DNA of 64,000 bases. It comes from an uncultured Pseudomonadota bacterium (GTDB lineage Bacteria > Myxococcota_A > UBA796 > CAJQPC01). Position 1 is the stretch's first letter; the number at the start of each line of letters is the position of its first letter. The position numbers and the translations under genes are program-made. Of this stretch, positions 51,281 to 59,904 are shown one piece after another. The DNA is taken from the NCBI GenBank assembly GCA_913060515.1, contig CAJXRZ010000007.1:62001-126000 (forward strand), written 5' to 3'. The notes beneath the pieces were generated by a model. That model saw only the letters and a program-made list of their open reading frames with translations, was not told the DNA's origin and ran no database searches.

Positions 51281-51666
51281 ACGGCCTCGGGCAGAGCACA
51301 GCTCTCCTCTGTGCAACGGCCCGTCAGACGCAGGCGGTTGCGGGCGAAGACCTTGTAGCCAGCCTCCAGCCCCTGCCGTACGCCGGGCAAGCGCGTGAGG
51401 GGAATCAGCGGCTTCAGCCCCACCGCAGAGTAGAGCTGCCGGAAGACCTCGACGCCCTCCACCAGGGTCCCATCGGCCATGCGTCCCCGAATCGAGGCCA
51501 TCAGCTCCTCGTGGGTCAAGCCGGTCACCCGGGCATCAAATCCAGGGCTGGCAATGTCTGTGAAGACAATCCGGCCCTTGCGATCCAGCTTTCGAAGCAT
51601 GTTGATCTCCCGCACACACAGCGGGCAGTCTCCATCGTAGAAGACCTCGAAGGACTCACTGGACAT
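51277..51666 (-). CDS. DCC-family thiol-disulfide oxidoreductase (DUF393)
   Basis: 129 residues from the ATG at 51666, which lies inside the 3' end of the upstream lipoprotein gene. The DxxCxxC-type motif is plain ([12 protein letters not shown]), and the rest matches DUF393 ([30 protein letters not shown]). The fold is thioredoxin-like with a CPLC active site. It has no signal peptide. The role of the family is poorly known; redox or electron-transfer links are assumed. Overlap with the lipoprotein gene suggests coupled translation. Confidence 0.85.
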   Translation of the reverse strand: MSSESFEVFYDGDCPLCVREINMLRKLDRKGRIVFTDIASPGFDARVTGLTHEELMASIRGRMADGTLVEGVEVFRQLYSAVGLKPLIPLTRLPGVRQGLEAGYKVFARNRLRLTGRCTEESCALPEAV

Positions 51667-52465
51667 CGACGGTCGCCTCCCAGAGCGCAGAGCCCCCGTT
51701 GCCATCCTGGAGCACCAGATACAGGTCGACCGGACCGGGCTCCTCGGAGGGGAAGTAGTTGTAGTCCAGCTCCACCGCGCCATTCAGGATCTGCACGGAC
51801 TGCCCTTCCCAGCCACCGGAGTTGGCGTAGCCGTAGACCGCGGCTTGCTCGGCAAACTCGCCCTCTACCGTGCAAGAGAAGGCCATCTCCTCCTCCACAA
51901 CACCCTCGCTGGGTCCCTCGCACACGATGGTGGGGTTTGTGGCCTCTAGGGGCACGCCAGCGACACGGATGCGGCGCTGGGAGAGGCTGACGCCGTAGAT
52001 GGGCAGGTCTTGGAGCAGATCGGCGGGCGACTCCAGGCCTTCCATCAGCGCATCGCCCTCTGCGTCCATCAGAGGACACAAGCCCGGCTCACAGGCCAGA
52101 GTCCAGATGCTGAGCAGTGGAACCGGCTCGGGGCCCAAGACCTCTGCCAGCGCCGGCGAGGCCATCACGCTGCCTTCGAAGCGCTCGCTGTCCTCGTACA
52201 CAAGACCGGGCCAAGGATCGCTCTCGTCCATCGCAAATTGGGGCTCCAGACAGCCCTCTCCCGCGAAGGTGCAGGTCCACTGCATCACCTCCAAGCCCCG
52301 CTCCTGGGGGTCCACAATGAGGGTCTCCAGGGTAGCCACTTGGCCGGCCCCAAGGGCAGGCGGGTCGGAGCGGACCATCACCACTTGGGTGTCGGCCAAC
52401 AGGGTGCTGGTGTCAGGGCCCATGGCACAGCCAACGAGGCTGGGGAGCAGGATTGTGAGAATCAC
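51656..52465 (-). CDS. Hypothetical lipoprotein, coupled to a TonB-dependent receptor
   Basis: 269 residues from the GTG at 52465, overlapping the TGA of the receptor gene (GTGA). Signal [13 protein letters not shown] with lipobox LVGC. The mature part is acidic and beta-rich with four to six Cys residues ([30 protein letters not shown]). Repeats of Ig-like character are suggested but not firm. Coupling to the receptor suggests a surface or periplasmic partner for the imported compound, such as a binding lipoprotein. Confidence 0.65.
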   Translation of the reverse strand: MILTILLPSLVGCAMGPDTSTLLADTQVVMVRSDPPALGAGQVATLETLIVDPQERGLEVMQWTCTFAGEGCLEPQFAMDESDPWPGLVYEDSERFEGSVMASPALAEVLGPEPVPLLSIWTLACEPGLCPLMDAEGDALMEGLESPADLLQDLPIYGVSLSQRRIRVAGVPLEATNPTIVCEGPSEGVVEEEMAFSCTVEGEFAEQAAVYGYANSGGWEGQSVQILNGAVELDYNYFPSEEPGPVDLYLVLQDGNGGSALWEATVDVQ

Positions 52466-54966
52466 CAGGATGCCTTTACGCCGAACACGGGCAGCGGTGG
52501 AAAGCCGGTGATCGGCGTCTCTTCGGTGTAGTCAAAGTTCCAACCCATGACCTCGACGTTCTTGGCATAGGTCACGTTCTGGACCTCCAGGTAGCCGGTC
52601 AGGTCCACCCGCTTGAGCTCCCAGAGCTTGTCCACCCGGACATCCAGGCTCTGAAAGGCTGCCAGACGGGCGGCGCTGCGCTCGCCGTACACCGGCACGT
52701 AGGCGCGGCGCTCATCGTCGTAGTAGCGGTTGACCACCTCGGTGAAGGGGTTGCCACTGCCGTAGCGATAGCGGGCGCCGACGCGCCATCCTCTGCCCAG
52801 CTTCTGGGAGTACAGGGCGTTGAGCACGATGGGCTGGTCGTAGGCGAAGAGCTCGACAGGGTCATCGGGCCGGTCCTGGCGCTCGCTGTGCGAGAAGGTG
52901 GCCGTCACCAAGCCCAAGGAGCGCTTGCCGTCGTAGCGCACAAGCACCTCGGCGCCGTAGCTGATTCCCACGCCATCGTTGGCGTAGTCCCCGGTGTCAA
53001 AGGGGCCAATGGGCGGAGGACCGGAGAAGAACTCCAAGCGGTCCTCGCGGCCGACGACCAGATCGTGCAGCCAGTTGCTGAACACCGTGGCCTCGACCCG
53101 GAAGCCATAGGGAAGCTCTTGGTCCACGCCCGCGCTGGCCTGGATGGCGTACTCGGCGCCGATGTCCGGGTTGCCCTGGGCTCTGGCGCTCACCTCGCGC
53201 AGACCGGCGTAGCTGGAGTAGCGCCCGACACTGGCCTTGAACTGGGTGGTGCCCCAAGGCATGTTCGCCCGCGCGCCGATGCGTGGGTCCACCGACCCGA
53301 TGGCGTAGCCGGTGTCATAGGCCAGAACGTCGGCACGAACACCGGGTGTGAGGATGACTGGACCGACCCGCAGGCTGGCCTCGCCGTAGAGGGCGGGTGC
53401 TACGAAGCGCGCGCTGTCCTTCTCTCGGTCCCCAAAACCCGCCACGTAGAAGTCGAACTGCTCCTGACCCGCGAGCATGTCCAAGCCGAAGCGGGCGCCG
53501 ATGTTGCGGTCGGGAAGCAGCGGGCGGGACCACTCTTGGCGAACGGAGAGGGTCGTGGTCTGCTCCTCGGCGTCTGTTGTTGAGGCGAACTCGAAGAAGC
53601 GGCGCTCAGGACCGAAGGCGATGGTGTTCTCCAGGTCCCACTCCCCCACCGTGTGGAGGTGACGCAGGCGAATGCGCTGGAACTGGTCAGCAAAGCCCGC
53701 GACGACTTCCTCCTCCTCGTCCCCTCCCAGAAAGCGGAAGCGGTCGTCACTGGCGAAGACCAAGAGATCCCAGTCGCCGGCATCTCCCTCGTACTGAAAG
53801 CGGATCTGCCCGTCGTAGTAGCGAGGCGCCTGAACCCGCAGTCCGTCGACTTGGTTGAGCACGGGGCCCAAGACCACGTCGGCGTAGGAACGGCGGCCTG
53901 CGATGGTCAGAGCGCTGCGCTCTCCCAGACGCTGCTGTACGAAGAGCGCGGACTGATACAGGTCCACCGAGACGTAGCGCTTGGACTCATCGGGCAAGCC
54001 CGAGGTGGTCCGCAAGTCGACCACGCCGCCCAGCTTGCGGCCGTAGCGCACGCTGTAGTTGCCGGGCAGGTAGGCCACCTCTTGCAGCATGTCTCCAGAG
54101 ACCACGCTGGTCAGCCCGCCGAAGTGGAAGACCAAGGGAATGGGCGAGCCGTCCAGGTTGTAGGCGGTGTCCTCGGGGTTGTTTCCACGGACGATGAGCT
54201 GACCAATTCCCAAGGGTGCCCGGGCAATACCCGGCAGGTTCTGCACGGCCTTGACCACATCTCCGCTGCTGCCGGGCAGATACTGGATCTCCTCGGCGGT
54301 CAAGCGGCGCTCAGTGACCTCGGGCGAGACACGCTGTGCCCGAACGGTGATCGTCGCATCGCTCTCGTCTTGTGGCTCAAAGTCTGGCGAGCTCAGAGGC
54401 ACGTTGAGCTCTACGATGCTGTCGGCGGTGACCCGGATTTCCAAGGTCTCGGTGGTCAGCCCTTCATAGGCGACGCTCAGAATCCAGGCGCCAGGCTCCA
54501 GACCCACCATCGCGAAGTTGCCGTCGGCGTCGGTCACCGCTTGAGTGAGCTGCCCGCTGGGACCCAGGGCACGAATCTCTGCGGCTCCCACCGGGTAGTC
54601 CAGACGGGTGACTTGGCCACGAACGCGAACGGGGGGCGCAATCTGGGGGTCAAAGACGATGCGGTAGCGGATGACCGCTGCGGCAGGTGTTCCTTCGGCG
54701 TCGATGGCTGGAGACCAGTTGTAGGCCCACATGGCCTGTACTGCAGACTCATCAAAGCCGGGCCCGCCAGACTCCACCACGGCGACGCCGATCACCGAGC
54801 CAGTCTCGGAGATGGCTACCTCGAGCAGCACCTGGCTGCTGAGCCCCTGCTCCAGAGCAGCCTCGGGGTAAGCGGGTGGCACGGCAGCCAGCACCTGAGG
54901 CAGCTGGGTGCGATCCGCAGGGGCCTCCTGGGCGAAGGCGGGGAATGTGAGAAGTAGAGGAAGCAC
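52462..54966 (-). CDS. TonB-dependent receptor fused to an N-terminal TonB-type domain and a carboxypeptidase-regulatory-like domain
   Basis: 834 residues from the GTG at 54966. Short signal peptide (MLPLLLTFPAFAQ). Residues 20-105 look like a TonB C-terminal domain (VPPAYPEAALEQGLSSQVLL, GPGFDESAVQAMWAYNWSPA). Residues 112-190 form a CarboxypepD-regulatory-like domain (VRGQVTRLDYPVGAAEIRAL, TDADGNFAMVGLEPGAW). Residues about 205-330 are the plug (ITVRAQRVSPEV, then LPGSSGDVVKAVQNLPGIAR and LIVRGNNPEDTAYNLDG). The rest is the outer-membrane barrel ending in a terminal aromatic (GVKASW). A receptor carrying its own TonB-like domain is unusual and could alter energy coupling. It is followed by a lipoprotein gene in GTGA overlap. 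The substrate is unknown. Confidence 0.88.
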   Translation of the reverse strand: MLPLLLTFPAFAQEAPADRTQLPQVLAAVPPAYPEAALEQGLSSQVLLEVAISETGSVIGVAVVESGGPGFDESAVQAMWAYNWSPAIDAEGTPAAAVIRYRIVFDPQIAPPVRVRGQVTRLDYPVGAAEIRALGPSGQLTQAVTDADGNFAMVGLEPGAWILSVAYEGLTTETLEIRVTADSIVELNVPLSSPDFEPQDESDATITVRAQRVSPEVTERRLTAEEIQYLPGSSGDVVKAVQNLPGIARAPLGIGQLIVRGNNPEDTAYNLDGSPIPLVFHFGGLTSVVSGDMLQEVAYLPGNYSVRYGRKLGGVVDLRTTSGLPDESKRYVSVDLYQSALFVQQRLGERSALTIAGRRSYADVVLGPVLNQVDGLRVQAPRYYDGQIRFQYEGDAGDWDLLVFASDDRFRFLGGDEEEEVVAGFADQFQRIRLRHLHTVGEWDLENTIAFGPERRFFEFASTTDAEEQTTTLSVRQEWSRPLLPDRNIGARFGLDMLAGQEQFDFYVAGFGDREKDSARFVAPALYGEASLRVGPVILTPGVRADVLAYDTGYAIGSVDPRIGARANMPWGTTQFKASVGRYSSYAGLREVSARAQGNPDIGAEYAIQASAGVDQELPYGFRVEATVFSNWLHDLVVGREDRLEFFSGPPPIGPFDTGDYANDGVGISYGAEVLVRYDGKRSLGLVTATFSHSERQDRPDDPVELFAYDQPIVLNALYSQKLGRGWRVGARYRYGSGNPFTEVVNRYYDDERRAYVPVYGERSAARLAAFQSLDVRVDKLWELKRVDLTGYLEVQNVTYAKNVEVMGWNFDYTEETPITGFPPLPVFGVKASW

Positions 54967-55042
54967 GTTCTGTATATAGCGCGAGACAAAATACCTTGCA
55001 CAGGCTTTGTATAGCTTTTTTCTATATTCTCAAAACCTAAGT
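54967..55042 (-). promoter_or_regulatory. AT-rich promoter region of the TonB-dependent receptor
   Basis: A 76-bp AT-rich island between the Cys-rich lipoprotein and the receptor, the least GC-rich stretch in the window. On the minus strand it contains TTGAAC followed 14 nt later by TATAGA, plus TATACA and TATATA elements nearer the start. The exact promoter and any terminator were not resolved. Confidence 0.4.
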
Positions 55043-55810
55043 TCAATCCTTACTTATGCTGCCGTAGTCGTGCGCGATCCTCCAAACAGACTCGCAAGGT
55101 CTGCACAAGGCGCTGGCCAAACCGGAGTTGCGTCGGGTGCGTCCGGCCAAGGCTTTGAACACCGGACCGCTCAGCTCCTCATCGCACTGCAGGCAGGCAT
55201 TCAGGCTGCCATCGTCTGCGTGGTACGGGTCCGAGAGCAGCTCGATGCAGATGTCCTGGCACTGCGCGCGGGTGTGCTCGACGTTGTAGGCCCAGATGCT
55301 GGCGCAGGCCGGCGTGAAGCCCAAGTCCAACAGACAGCTCTGGACCCCTTCTACGCCTTCTCCAAAGCCCTCCAGACCACACGCGCGCACAGGCTGGGTC
55401 AGGTCATCGTAGCGAGCGTAGACTTGGAGGTCCTCAAGGCTGGAGCACAGACCACAGGCGCCGCCGTGCGTCGGGATGGCGCCCTGCTCTTGGGCGTCTC
55501 GAGCCGAGGGGAAGGTGGCCAAGCTGTAGCGGCCAGCTTCTCCTTGAACGGCACACACCCCCTCCTCCCGCTCAGGCGCGGCCTCCAGATAGGGGTCGCT
55601 GCTCAGGGCGACGGGGGCATCGATGAGCTCAAGTCCGCGCAGCTCCGTAAGCGCGGCGACCGGCCACTCTCTGGGGGTCCACTCACCGATCTCCGGTGAG
55701 CACTCCCCAAGCGACAAGCCGGTGTTCTCGTTGGGGGCCCCATAGAGGCCCTCACAACTTGGATCGGGGGACGGGTCAGGGTCGGCGCAGGCCAAAAGGA
55801 GAAGCAGCAT
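55043..55810 (-). CDS. Cys-rich lipoprotein of unknown function
   Basis: 255 residues from the ATG at 55810. Very short signal MLLLLLAC, with the Cys at position 8. The mature part holds at least 14 Cys residues, mainly paired (GACGLCSSLED, QCQDICIELL, NACLQCDEE, ALCRPCESVW), so several disulfides are likely. It has no metal-binding or enzymatic motif that I can name. The end contains a compact and distinctive block (SGPVFKALAGRTRRNSG). It is upstream of the receptor gene on the same strand, but an AT-rich gap separates them. Confidence 0.6.
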   Translation of the reverse strand: MLLLLLACADPDPSPDPSCEGLYGAPNENTGLSLGECSPEIGEWTPREWPVAALTELRGLELIDAPVALSSDPYLEAAPEREEGVCAVQGEAGRYSLATFPSARDAQEQGAIPTHGGACGLCSSLEDLQVYARYDDLTQPVRACGLEGFGEGVEGVQSCLLDLGFTPACASIWAYNVEHTRAQCQDICIELLSDPYHADDGSLNACLQCDEELSGPVFKALAGRTRRNSGLASALCRPCESVWRIAHDYGSISKD

Positions 55811-55845
55811 TGGGGAATGCTACACCGCGGCCCTGACCGCCAGGC

Positions 55846-56853
55846 TCAGCCCTTCGGCGGCTCTTCTCGGCGCCCATCGGCGTGGATGGCGAAGCGGCCT
55901 TCTCCCCGCTTGTGCGTCGGGTCGTTCTTGGACCAGGGCCATCCACCAAAACGCGTCTGACGGTACTCCTGCATGGTCTGCTGGATCTCCGCCTTCGTAT
56001 TCATCACAAAGGGACCGTGCTGAACGACGGGCTCACCGATGGGGCGGCCTTGCAGGAGCAAGAACTGAGCTGGAGCGCTGCCGGCGCGGATCTCGACTTC
56101 CTGGGTGGGATCGAGCTGCGCTCCGTGACCAGAGCTGAGGTTCATCCCTGCGATCTGAGCGTCCTCCCCTTCAAAGAAGTAGAGCACGCGGTGTACGCCT
56201 CCCTTGCCCACCGGAAGGGTCCAGCTCGCGCCAGGCTGCAGGGTCAGCGTCCAGATGGCCAAGTCACTCTTGGCTTGGGAAGCCCAGCTGTTTGGCGGCG
56301 GCGATGGAGGCTTTTGCTCACCGAGCTCTCCCACGTACATGGCCAGCTCTACCCCTTCTTCGCGCAGTCTGGGGATCTGCTCGTCCCAGAACATCGTGAA
56401 GTAGGCGGGCACCATCTTGTCGGCAGCGGGCAGGTTCAGCCACACCTGAAAGAGCTCGGTGGGGTTGCCCTTGTCTTGGTTGACCAGGGGAAACATCTCG
56501 GAGTGCACGATGCCGCTTCCTGCGGTCATCCACTGCACATCCCCTCCGCCGAAGCGGGCGGTGGCGCCCATCGAGTCGGCGTGGTCAATCAGACCCTTGC
56601 GCGCGATGGTGACGGTCTCAAAGCCGCGGTGTGGGTGCTGCGGAAAGCCCGGCACCGTGCTGCCGTGGTACATGCTGTAGCCGTTTTTCTGGCTGAAATC
56701 GGAGCCCAGAGGACGTCCGTCCAAGCCAGTGCTCGGGGCCATCTGGCTGTCCCCGGCGGGGTAGGCATCGTTGTGGTGGGCGCAGAAGAGGAAGGGGTCC
56801 AAGGTGGGCCACTGCATCTGCAGAGGAACGGTCGCGATGATGGGACTTTTCAT
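55846..56853 (-). CDS. Pirin family protein
   Basis: 335 residues, two cupin domains. The pirin iron site is visible: HPHRGFETVTI, the nearby His in GLIDHADSMGA, and the Gly/His block WMTAGSGIVHSEMFP. These match pirin, whose bacterial forms include quercetinase-type dioxygenases and regulatory iron proteins. The C-terminal cupin has LQGRPIGEPVVQHGPFVMNT. The length is slightly above the usual 230-300 because of the N-terminal extension. It lies between a Cys-rich lipoprotein and an aldo-keto reductase on the same strand. The gene is on its own, with 112 bp upstream. Confidence 0.92.
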   Translation of the reverse strand: MKSPIIATVPLQMQWPTLDPFLFCAHHNDAYPAGDSQMAPSTGLDGRPLGSDFSQKNGYSMYHGSTVPGFPQHPHRGFETVTIARKGLIDHADSMGATARFGGGDVQWMTAGSGIVHSEMFPLVNQDKGNPTELFQVWLNLPAADKMVPAYFTMFWDEQIPRLREEGVELAMYVGELGEQKPPSPPPNSWASQAKSDLAIWTLTLQPGASWTLPVGKGGVHRVLYFFEGEDAQIAGMNLSSGHGAQLDPTQEVEIRAGSAPAQFLLLQGRPIGEPVVQHGPFVMNTKAEIQQTMQEYRQTRFGGWPWSKNDPTHKRGEGRFAIHADGRREEPPKG

Positions 56854-56965
56854 GTCCGGAAAGTAGTCACGTCAGCGAGACAGGGCGTGAGAAGCAGACA
56901 TCCAAAAACGGAACAGTCTGACCTTGGTTGTGGGCATTGCTCTCAATCCCTGTCCAGCGCTGGCT

Positions 56966-57787
56966 CTAAAAGCCCTCGAACATGCCTGCCCGCATGGGAC
57001 TGCTGGCTCTGATCTTCTTGCCCAAGTCCCGTATGAAGGTGACGCCCTGGGGATCCAGAGGGCCCTGCTCCATGGCCTTGAAGTTCTCCTGCAGCTCGGC
57101 GGTGGAGCCAGGAGCGGTGAGCACCACATCGACGGCGGGATGGCTCAAGGCAAAGCGGTAGCACTCCGCGGCCGTTGCAGGTCGGGTGATGTCGTCCCCC
57201 TCCGCCTTGATCAGGGTGCCCCAGCGGGTGGAGGTGTAGGTGACCACGCCCACCTTGTCGGCGCCTTCCCCAATGTGCGGGAAAATGTCGTCTTCGGCTC
57301 CGGGATGCGCGGCGTTGTAGCGCAGCATCAGCACGTCCAGCGTTCTCTCTTTGGCCAGCTTTCCAGCGCGCTCTCGGTCATGAATACTCACGCCGATGCC
57401 CCGGCACTTGCCTTCTTCTTTGAGGCGATTGAGCTCCCCAAGCACGCTGTCGCTGAGGCGGGAGGTCTTGCCCACCCAGAAGACCTGGAGCAAGTCCAAG
57501 TGGTCCGTGCCCAGCTTCTTGAGGGCGTCCTCGCAGCCGCGGCGAACCTGTCCGGCGGTGTACCCAAGGGTGGGTCCGCTTGCGATGAACAGGCTCTCTC
57601 GGTCCGTCTTGACCCTCTCCTTGAGCGGCGCGGTCATCGCCGGCATGGTGGAGCGGGTGTACCAAAAGTAGTTCACCCCCAAGTCCAGGGCGACGCGCAC
57701 CCCAGCCTCGTCGAGTCCATAGCCGGAGGACAGGCCCATGCGGTGCACGGACTTGCCCAATAGAGTGCTGCGAGAGAAGTCGTTCAT
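56966..57787 (-). CDS. Aldo-keto reductase family protein lacking the catalytic tetrad
   Basis: 273 residues. The TIM-barrel layout of an AKR is clear: MGLSSGYGLDEAGVRVALDL, then CEDALKKLGTDHLDLLQVF, LNRLKEEGKCRGIGVSIH, and VVTYTSTRWGTLI. However, the position of the Asp and Tyr (usually FDTAxxYG) reads NYFWYTRS. The Lys position reads LFIASGPT and the His position reads LLQVFWVG. All four catalytic residues therefore appear to be missing. It may bind but not reduce, or use a different chemistry. Divergent from the metalloprotease gene, 33 bp away. Confidence 0.75.
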   Translation of the reverse strand: MNDFSRSTLLGKSVHRMGLSSGYGLDEAGVRVALDLGVNYFWYTRSTMPAMTAPLKERVKTDRESLFIASGPTLGYTAGQVRRGCEDALKKLGTDHLDLLQVFWVGKTSRLSDSVLGELNRLKEEGKCRGIGVSIHDRERAGKLAKERTLDVLMLRYNAAHPGAEDDIFPHIGEGADKVGVVTYTSTRWGTLIKAEGDDITRPATAAECYRFALSHPAVDVVLTAPGSTAELQENFKAMEQGPLDPQGVTFIRDLGKKIRASSPMRAGMFEGF

Positions 57788-57820
57788 CTCTTCAGCCTAA
57801 TCACCCCTGCCGAGCTGCCA

Positions 57821-58327
57821 GTGCCCAACGTCGACTACCTGTCCGGATTCTCCTCCGAGATCCGAACAAAGGCCCACGCTCTGCGGGACTCCGGACAGCT
57901 CATCGCACACCTAGAAGCGCGCTATCCTGAGCCGCATCAGGTCAGCAACAACGCCCTGCTCTACACCTACGTGCAGCAGCTCAAGCGCCAACACATGAAG
58001 TCCAGCCCGCCTCTGGGAAAGGTGCGCTACTGCGAGAAGATCGCCACGGTCCACCGAGCCTTTGGTCTGCACACCTTCGCCATTCGTCTGCAGGGCGCCA
58101 AGCTCAAGCGCAAGAACGAGCTGCGAGTAGGCGCCATCTTCAAAGAGCTGCCGGCCCCCTTCCTACGCATGGTGGTCGTACACGAGCTGGCCCATCTGCG
58201 TCACAAGGACCACGACCGGGCTTTCTACAGACTCTGCCAGCACATGGAGCCGGACTACGGCCAGCTAGAGATGGACCTGCGCCTGTATTTGTTCGCCCGC
58301 GGTGGTCCCAAACCCAGCGGCGCGTAG
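57821..58327 (+). CDS. SprT/YgjP-like zinc metalloprotease-domain protein
   Basis: 168 residues from the GTG at 57821. The zinc motif is VVHELAHLRHKDH, giving HELAH plus a later His in the HKDH segment, as in the M48/DUF45 or SprT-like group. The surrounding motif (PAPFLRMVVVHELAHL, RAFYRLCQHMEPDY) fits YgjP-like predicted metallopeptidases. It has no signal peptide, so it is cytoplasmic. Substrates are unknown in this family. The SelW-like gene starts 24 bp downstream on the same strand, so they are likely co-transcribed. Confidence 0.85.
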   Translation: MPNVDYLSGFSSEIRTKAHALRDSGQLIAHLEARYPEPHQVSNNALLYTYVQQLKRQHMKSSPPLGKVRYCEKIATVHRAFGLHTFAIRLQGAKLKRKNELRVGAIFKELPAPFLRMVVVHELAHLRHKDHDRAFYRLCQHMEPDYGQLEMDLRLYLFARGGPKPSGA

Positions 58328-58351
58328 ACTCTCTTCAGCAAGGAGCTTCCG

Positions 58352-58573
58352 ATGGTCCGCATCGAATACTGCGTCGTTTGAAACTACCTCCCACGCGCCG
58401 CCCGGGTGGCGGACACACTGCGTGAGGAGTTGGGTGTAGAGGTCGAGCTGGTCCCAGGTGGACGCGGCATCTTTGACGTGAGCGTCGGCGAGACCGTCGT
58501 GGCCAACAAGAGCGCGGGATTCCCCTCCCCTGCGGAGTGCGTGGAGAAGGTGCGCGCAGCTCTGGCCAAGTAG
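58352..58573 (+). CDS. SelW/Rdx-family selenoprotein with in-frame TGA (Sec) codon
   Basis: 73 residues if the TGA at 58379-58381 is read as selenocysteine. The product begins MVRIEYCVV, Sec, NYLPRAA, so the Rdx redox motif is C7-x2-U10. The frame continues without another stop to the TAG at 58571-58573. The remainder fits SelW/SelT/SelH-like Rdx proteins: LREELGVEVELVPGGRGIFDV, SVGETVVANK, FPSPAECVEKV. This family often uses CxxU, and a chance TGA would not sit exactly at the Sec position. An AAGGAG ribosome site lies 6 nt upstream. A hairpin fitting bacterial SECIS rules follows the TGA. It is likely a small thiol-redox protein, probably glutathione- or thioredoxin-linked. It follows the metalloprotease gene by 24 bp. 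Selenocysteine machinery is not in the window. Confidence 0.85.
58398..58412 (+). promoter_or_regulatory. Candidate bacterial SECIS hairpin
   Basis: CCGCC (58398-58402) pairs with GGCGG (58408-58412) around a CGGGT loop. The loop begins 21 nt after the TGA and has a G in its first two positions. Flanking CACGC (58392-58396) and GCGTG (58420-58424) can extend the stem. The spacing and loop agree with published bacterial SECIS patterns; it lies inside the coding sequence, as these elements do in bacteria. Confidence 0.6.
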
Positions 58574-58581
58574 AGGGGCCC

Positions 58582-59802
58582 CTACTTGAGCTCCTTGGCC
58601 ACCGATTCAGCCGCGAGCTGGGCGGTGGACCAGGCGGCCTGGAAGTTGAACCCGCCAATGGGCCCGGTCAAGTCTAGGAGCTCGCCGAACACATAGAGAC
58701 CCGGGTGCCCATGCACCTGCATGGTCTTGCGATCCACTTGGTTCAAGGCCAGACCTCCAGCGGTCACTTCCGCTTTCGTGAAGCCCAGAGTGCCGTTGAT
58801 GGGCACCCGCAGAGCCTTCAGGTTCTCCACCAAGCGGTGTCTCTGTTTCTTGTTGATCTGGTTCAGCTTGGGGTTGGCTTCCCCAAGCTCGGAGAGATCG
58901 GCCACCGTCTCCAGCACACGCCGACTCAGCTTCACCAGCGAGGCCAGTCTGGGCGAGCCAGGCCGCTGGGCGCCGTCCATCAACGCCTCCCGCAGGGCCT
59001 CCCAGGACTGATCTGGCAGCAGGTCCAGCAAGAGCTCTTTGGCCTGACCTCGCGCGAAGGGCTCACTCAAGTCCATGGGACCGGGACCAGAGAGGCCCTT
59101 GTGCGTGAAGAGCACTGGACGGCGCCGAGTCTGCTTTCCCACCTTGGCGATGGCATCGACCGATACCCCGGAGAGCTCGCGTACCCAGCCAATGGGGCTG
59201 CTCAAGGGCACCAACGCCGGCACGGGGTGCACCACCTTCAAGCCCAGGGCGCGTAGCCAGGGGTAGCCATCGCCTCGGGTTCCGGTGGCCGGGTAGCTCT
59301 GGCCGCCCACGCACAGGAGCAGCTTTTGGCAGGTGACCGAGCCGTCTTTAAACTCAGCTTTCCAGCCGCCAGGGATAGCGGAGATGCCCGTGACCTGGGT
59401 GTTGACCCGGAAGGTGGCACCCATCGCGCGGGCATGGCGCTCCATCGCCTTCTGCACTTGCAGTGCGGAGTCGGAGACCGGGAAGACCTTCTCAAAGTCC
59501 GCTTCGGTCTTGGTCGCCACACCGATGGCCTCGAAGTGTGCCCGGGCGGCCTGTGGTGTGAGGTTGCGCAAGGCGGGCAGGATGAAGTTGTGTCCTGCCC
59601 CAAAGTGCTTGGCTGTCTCTTTGGGGCCCAAGGTGGTCGTCAGGTTGCAGCGGGATCCGCCACTGGAGAGGATCTTGGTCCCCGTGCGCTTGGTCTTCTC
59701 CAAGACCCAGGTTTGAAGTCCTCTCTCCGCGCACGCCGCCGCCGCCCACAGGCCCGCTGCGCCCGCGCCGATGATGCACACTTGGGTGTCGAATGTGGCC
59801 AT
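58582..59802 (-). CDS. HI0933/YhiN-family flavoprotein
   Basis: 406 residues. FAD motif at the start (VCIIGAGAAGLWAAAACAERGLQTWVLEK), followed by the family block SSGGSRCNLTT and the end motif GELLDLTGPIGGFNFQAAWSTAQLAAES. It is a predicted FAD/NAD-dependent oxidoreductase; the physiological role of the family is not settled. Catalytic details are not clear from sequence. It is convergent with the selenoprotein gene, 8 bp apart, and divergent from the STAND regulator across 102 bp. Confidence 0.9.
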   Translation of the reverse strand: MATFDTQVCIIGAGAAGLWAAAACAERGLQTWVLEKTKRTGTKILSSGGSRCNLTTTLGPKETAKHFGAGHNFILPALRNLTPQAARAHFEAIGVATKTEADFEKVFPVSDSALQVQKAMERHARAMGATFRVNTQVTGISAIPGGWKAEFKDGSVTCQKLLLCVGGQSYPATGTRGDGYPWLRALGLKVVHPVPALVPLSSPIGWVRELSGVSVDAIAKVGKQTRRRPVLFTHKGLSGPGPMDLSEPFARGQAKELLLDLLPDQSWEALREALMDGAQRPGSPRLASLVKLSRRVLETVADLSELGEANPKLNQINKKQRHRLVENLKALRVPINGTLGFTKAEVTAGGLALNQVDRKTMQVHGHPGLYVFGELLDLTGPIGGFNFQAAWSTAQLAAESVAKELK

Positions 59803-59845
59803 GGGGCAGCTCTATCCTGGTTAGGGCCCAGCCATGAATCACAAA

Positions 59846-59877
59846 ACCGGACCACGCCCCTGAGCAAGTGGTCGGGT
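59846..59877. promoter_or_regulatory. Inverted repeat, possible operator of the STAND regulator
   Basis: ACCGGACCAC (59846-59855) and GTGGTCGGGT (59868-59877) form a dyad with one mismatch and a 12-nt spacer. It lies in the divergent gap, 28 bp before the TTG start of the winged-helix/STAND gene. It could be a binding site for that protein or a leader hairpin. Confidence 0.35.
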
Positions 59878-59904
59878 TACCTCTCTCCCTCGGAAGGAGC
59901 GGGT

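Noticed and set aside
58335-58658. Minus-strand frame of 107 residues over the SelW-like gene
   Set aside because: It has no motif and no ribosome site. The plus-strand frame with TGA as selenocysteine explains the region.
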